From assembly GCA_023417815.1 (NCBI GenBank), contig JAEZEI010000047.1, positions 11,287 through 75,286 on the forward strand: a stretch of 64,000 nucleotides of DNA, written 5' to 3'. Numbering within the stretch: position 1 is the first letter of the stretch; each line of letters opens with the position of its first letter. Origin of the DNA: Bacteroidota bacterium (GTDB taxonomy: Bacteria; Bacteroidota; Bacteroidia; Chitinophagales; Chitinophagaceae). Positions 61,895-64,000 of this stretch are shown piece after piece. The notes beneath the pieces are model-generated. The model did not search any database and was not told the origin of the DNA. It saw only the letters and a program-made list of their open reading frames with translations. Made by a program: the position numbers and the translations under genes.

Positions 61895-62323
61895 ATGGTG
61901 AATCTAAAATTTCCGGATCAAAATCCTCCTCTTCGGAATGTTTCCGGAAGAAAACAGGTTTTTTGTGTTGTAAGGAAACGTTGGGTTGCTTTGACGCCTG
62001 AAGAATGGGTTCGTCAAAATTTTATTCTTTACCTTCTTCATGTACTGCAATACCCGCTCAGCCTGATTTCTGTGGAAAGACAAACCGGGGGAGAGGTATT
62101 TGGAAGATTTGATGTTGTGGTTTTTAAGGACTCCAGGCCATTTATGCTGGTTGAATGTAAGGAAATGAAAGTTAATCTAACGGAAAGTGTAATCTCCCAG
62201 GTATTGGCATACAATGTACCGATCCAGGCCTCAGTTATCGTTATTACGAATGGAAAGGAATGTTATGCATGGATGGTGGATAATGGCACCTTCAAAGAAT
62301 TGACAGATCTTCCTACCTGGTGA
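61895..62323 (+). CDS. Orphan HsdR-N domain, PD-(D/E)XK nuclease-like protein
   Basis: 142 residues that match only the N-terminal nuclease domain of type I restriction subunit R. The metal-binding signature is RFDVVVFKDSRPFMLVECKEM (D...E-x-K) near residues 81-101. Helicase and specificity regions are absent, and no HsdM or HsdS gene is near. Such stand-alone domains are found in Bacteroidota and are not restriction systems; their role is unknown. I start at ATG 61895; a GTG at 61871 would add eight residues. It is divergent from amn with 77 bases between. Confidence 0.82.
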   Translation: MVNLKFPDQNPPLRNVSGRKQVFCVVRKRWVALTPEEWVRQNFILYLLHVLQYPLSLISVERQTGGEVFGRFDVVVFKDSRPFMLVECKEMKVNLTESVISQVLAYNVPIQASVIVITNGKECYAWMVDNGTFKELTDLPTW

Positions 62324-62340
62324 TTGATATGATAAAAATG

Positions 62341-62367
62341 AAAAAAGCCTGCTTTGTGCAGGCTTTG
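62341..62367 (-). terminator. Rho-independent terminator of gdhA
   Basis: AGCCTGC / GCAGGCT stem (62346-62352 with 62358-62364) with loop TTTGT and, on the minus strand, TTTTTT. It lies 20 bases after the gdhA stop. Confidence 0.85.
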
Positions 62368-62387
62368 ATATAATCAATTAGGGAAGA

Positions 62388-63809
62388 TCATGGGAAGATT
62401 CCAAGTTCAGCATAGCTGGTTGCAACCTTGTTGATCGCATTTACATAAGCTGCCGTACGCATATCAGGGATCTCCGGGTTATTTTTCCAGATCTCCATGA
62501 TCTCACGCGTTGCAGTGATCATTGTTTCTTCAAGACCGCTGTGCACAAGGTCAACTTCTTCCGGACCGTGCATAATGAACTTACGTTCTTTGTCTCCAAC
62601 AGTCTTATCGGTCAGCTTTTCAATTTGCTGAAGAATTCCGGCATTAAGATTTTCCGTAAAACGTTTTTCCATACGGCCGTAACGCACGTGGCTTAGGTTT
62701 TTCAGCCATTCAAAATAGCTGACAGTTACACCACCTGCATTCAGGTACATATCGGGTACACAGAGAATACCTTTCTTAGTGAAGATCTCATCTGCTTCAG
62801 GTGTACATGGACCATTTGCAGCTTCACCAATGATCTTTGCCTTTATGCGTGGGGCATTTTCTCCATTAATTACATTTTCAAGTGCTGCAGGTATCAGGAT
62901 ATCACATTCAAGTTCCAAGGCGTCACTGTTCTTCTTAAGATTAGTTGCTCCCGGGAAGTTCAGGATTGAACCATTTTGCTTGCGGTGCGCAAATACCTCA
63001 TCTTCATGTAAACCATCAGGGTTCATGATCGCACCTTCGTATTCGGCAAGGGCTATCACTTTAGCGCCGGCTTCGCGGAAGAATTTTGCAGTATGATAAC
63101 CTACGTTTCCAAGACCCTGCACCACTACAGTCTTGCCTTCAATTCCTGTAGTTAATTTCAGTTTGTCCATAACGTCCTTCATATCGCATACCTCGCGGAT
63201 ACCATAGAACACGCCTAACCCGGTGGCTTCTTTTCTTCCTCTCACTCCACCCTGGCTTACCGGCTTACCCGTAACACAACCTGCTGCATCAATCTCTCCA
63301 GGCTTAAGGCTTGCATATGTATCAACTATCCAGGCCATTTCTCTTTCACCGGTACCATAATCAGGTGCGGGAACGTCAATGCCAGGGCCAATAAAATTTT
63401 TCTTCACCAATTCGCTGGTATACCGCCTGGTGATCTTTTCAAGTTCGTAAACGGAATAGTTGCGGGGATTGATCTTAATGCCTCCCTTACCACCACCGAA
63501 TGGCACATTAACGATCGCGCATTTGTAGGTCATTAAAGACGCCAGGGCCATAACTTCATCCTGGTTCACCTCGTCGCTGAAACGGATACCACCTTTACAT
63601 GGTGTTTTATGGTGGCTATGCTGCACCCTATATGCCTCAATTACTTCAATGGTCCCGTCATCCATTTTTACCGGGAAACGCATCTGGTAAACGCTGTTAC
63701 AGGCTTTTATCTGTTCCAGGATACCCGGATCGAATTTTGTGAATTTTGCCGCTTTATCAAAGCTTTTTTCCACGCTTTGGAAGAAGCTATAAGGCTGATT
63801 TGAAGACAT
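62388..63809 (-). CDS. gdhA: Glutamate dehydrogenase (Glu/Leu/Phe/Val family)
   Basis: Oxidative deamination of glutamate to 2-oxoglutarate + ammonia, linking nitrogen and carbon metabolism. 473 residues. The catalytic block MTYKCAIVNVPFGGGKGGIKI carries the lysines that bind substrate; GPGIDVPAPDYGTGEREMAWIVDTY follows, and VVVQGLGNVGYHTAKFF is the dinucleotide-binding fold. Length fits the hexameric 45-50 kDa type. Cofactor choice (NAD or NADP) is not decided. The CcmD-like gene lies 35 bases upstream. Confidence 0.95.
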   Translation of the reverse strand: MSSNQPYSFFQSVEKSFDKAAKFTKFDPGILEQIKACNSVYQMRFPVKMDDGTIEVIEAYRVQHSHHKTPCKGGIRFSDEVNQDEVMALASLMTYKCAIVNVPFGGGKGGIKINPRNYSVYELEKITRRYTSELVKKNFIGPGIDVPAPDYGTGEREMAWIVDTYASLKPGEIDAAGCVTGKPVSQGGVRGRKEATGLGVFYGIREVCDMKDVMDKLKLTTGIEGKTVVVQGLGNVGYHTAKFFREAGAKVIALAEYEGAIMNPDGLHEDEVFAHRKQNGSILNFPGATNLKKNSDALELECDILIPAALENVINGENAPRIKAKIIGEAANGPCTPEADEIFTKKGILCVPDMYLNAGGVTVSYFEWLKNLSHVRYGRMEKRFTENLNAGILQQIEKLTDKTVGDKERKFIMHGPEEVDLVHSGLEETMITATREIMEIWKNNPEIPDMRTAAYVNAINKVATSYAELGIFP

Positions 63810-63844
63810 CTTGATTTGTTTTAAATATGTAAAGCAGAACGCAT

Positions 63845-64000
63845 TTAGTGCGACTGTTGTTTTTCAATTTTTGAGATCTTCCTGTCTATTCGCCACACGT
63901 ATAGAAAAAGGCCGATTAAGATAAGCAGGCATACAGCAACTACTACATAGATCTTTCCATTGCTTCTCATTACATCAGCCATTTCGGGCCTGTCCTGTGA
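63845..64000 (-). CDS. CcmD-like small membrane protein, partial (N-terminus cut by window edge)
   Basis: The C-terminal 51 residues of a small protein that continues past the window. The frame reads through SQDRPEMADVMRSNGKIYVVV, then a membrane segment (AVCLLILIGLFLYVW) and the basic tail RIDRKISKIEKQ. A short periplasmic start, one helix and an I/L-DRK tail match the CcmD-like family of Bacteroidota, which assists cytochrome c maturation. The residues before the ATG at 63982 (SQDRPE) look like the end of a signal peptide, so the gene likely begins beyond 64000. It reads toward gdhA, 35 bases away. Confidence 0.68.
   Translation of the reverse strand, partial: SQDRPEMADVMRSNGKIYVVVAVCLLILIGLFLYVWRIDRKISKIEKQQSH

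Noticed and set aside
61895..62323. Type I restriction-modification system
   Set aside because: Only the HsdR-N domain is present; no HsdM, HsdS, helicase domain or methylase is near.
1..64000. CRISPR array, rRNA operon, insertion sequence or prophage
   Set aside because: I saw no repeat-spacer pattern, no rRNA, no transposase or integrase, and no phage gene.

Overview
The window is a gene-dense chromosome segment of a member of the Bacteroidota, most likely a Chitinophagaceae-type organism. The evidence is the gene content: gliding and type IX secretion (T9SS) genes gldF, gldG, gldJ, porV and a porP/sprF paralog, two secreted proteins with T9SS C-terminal sorting domains, a MurF-alanine racemase fusion, a fused E1 alpha/beta 2-oxoacid dehydrogenase, BshA for bacillithiol, and DUF1573 and DUF4292 proteins. 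Promoters also fit: many genes are preceded by an exact TAnnTTTG -7 box of the Bacteroidota type. Base composition looks uniform, and I see no rRNA, CRISPR array, insertion sequence, integrase or phage gene. This is core chromosome, not an island.

Layout. 1-1.2 kb: an M43 metalloprotease lipoprotein whose signal peptide has no start codon, then a short intergenic region with a minus-strand terminator. 1.2-7.8 kb: a tightly packed plus-strand run gldF-gldG-terC-murF/alr-lspA linking gliding, cell wall and lipoprotein processing. 7.8-13.6 kb: surface proteins (a three-repeat lipoprotein, a T9SS cargo protein and a T9SS-sorted sugar dehydrogenase). 13.6-19.6 kb: fumC, an NlpC/P60 lipoprotein and the minus-strand run gltX-hydrolase-B12 subunit-enoyl-CoA hydratase. 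19.6-24.3 kb: a lipoprotein, a polysaccharide deacetylase, TatD, tRNA-Ser(GGA), a TRIC-like channel and a second MurF. 24.4-30.7 kb: gldJ and porV are divergent, followed by ispF-dut-DUF4292-EnvC-like. 30.7-46.7 kb: mixed metabolism and repair (bshA, M28 peptidase, methylases, 3-methyladenine glycosylase, porP-like, upp, ade, trmD, S9 peptidase, aminotransferase, trypsin-like protease, two DUF1573 proteins). 46.8-64 kb: E1 dehydrogenase, a YihY-family membrane protein, yebC, an Ldh-family dehydrogenase with aspartate kinase, queA, a very large TraB/GumN protein, a dual-ATPase ABC protein with AMP nucleosidase, an orphan HsdR-N nuclease-like protein, glutamate dehydrogenase, and the C-terminus of a CcmD-like protein at the edge.

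How the genes fit together. LspA, GldJ and many lipoproteins share one export route. GldF/GldG, GldJ, PorV and the PorP-like protein belong to the gliding/T9SS machinery, and the two CTD-bearing proteins are probable cargo. MurF, MurF-Alr, the EnvC-like factor and the NlpC/P60 enzyme all act on peptidoglycan.

I did not find a clearly new multi-gene system. The points most worth a second look are the 1188-residue TraB-headed protein, the overlapping divergent yebC/ldh promoters, the -7 boxes that abut start codons (leaderless mRNAs), the start-less M43 lipoprotein, the minus-strand terminator that ends no visible gene, the orphan HsdR-N protein, and the predicted cytoplasmic trypsin-like protease.
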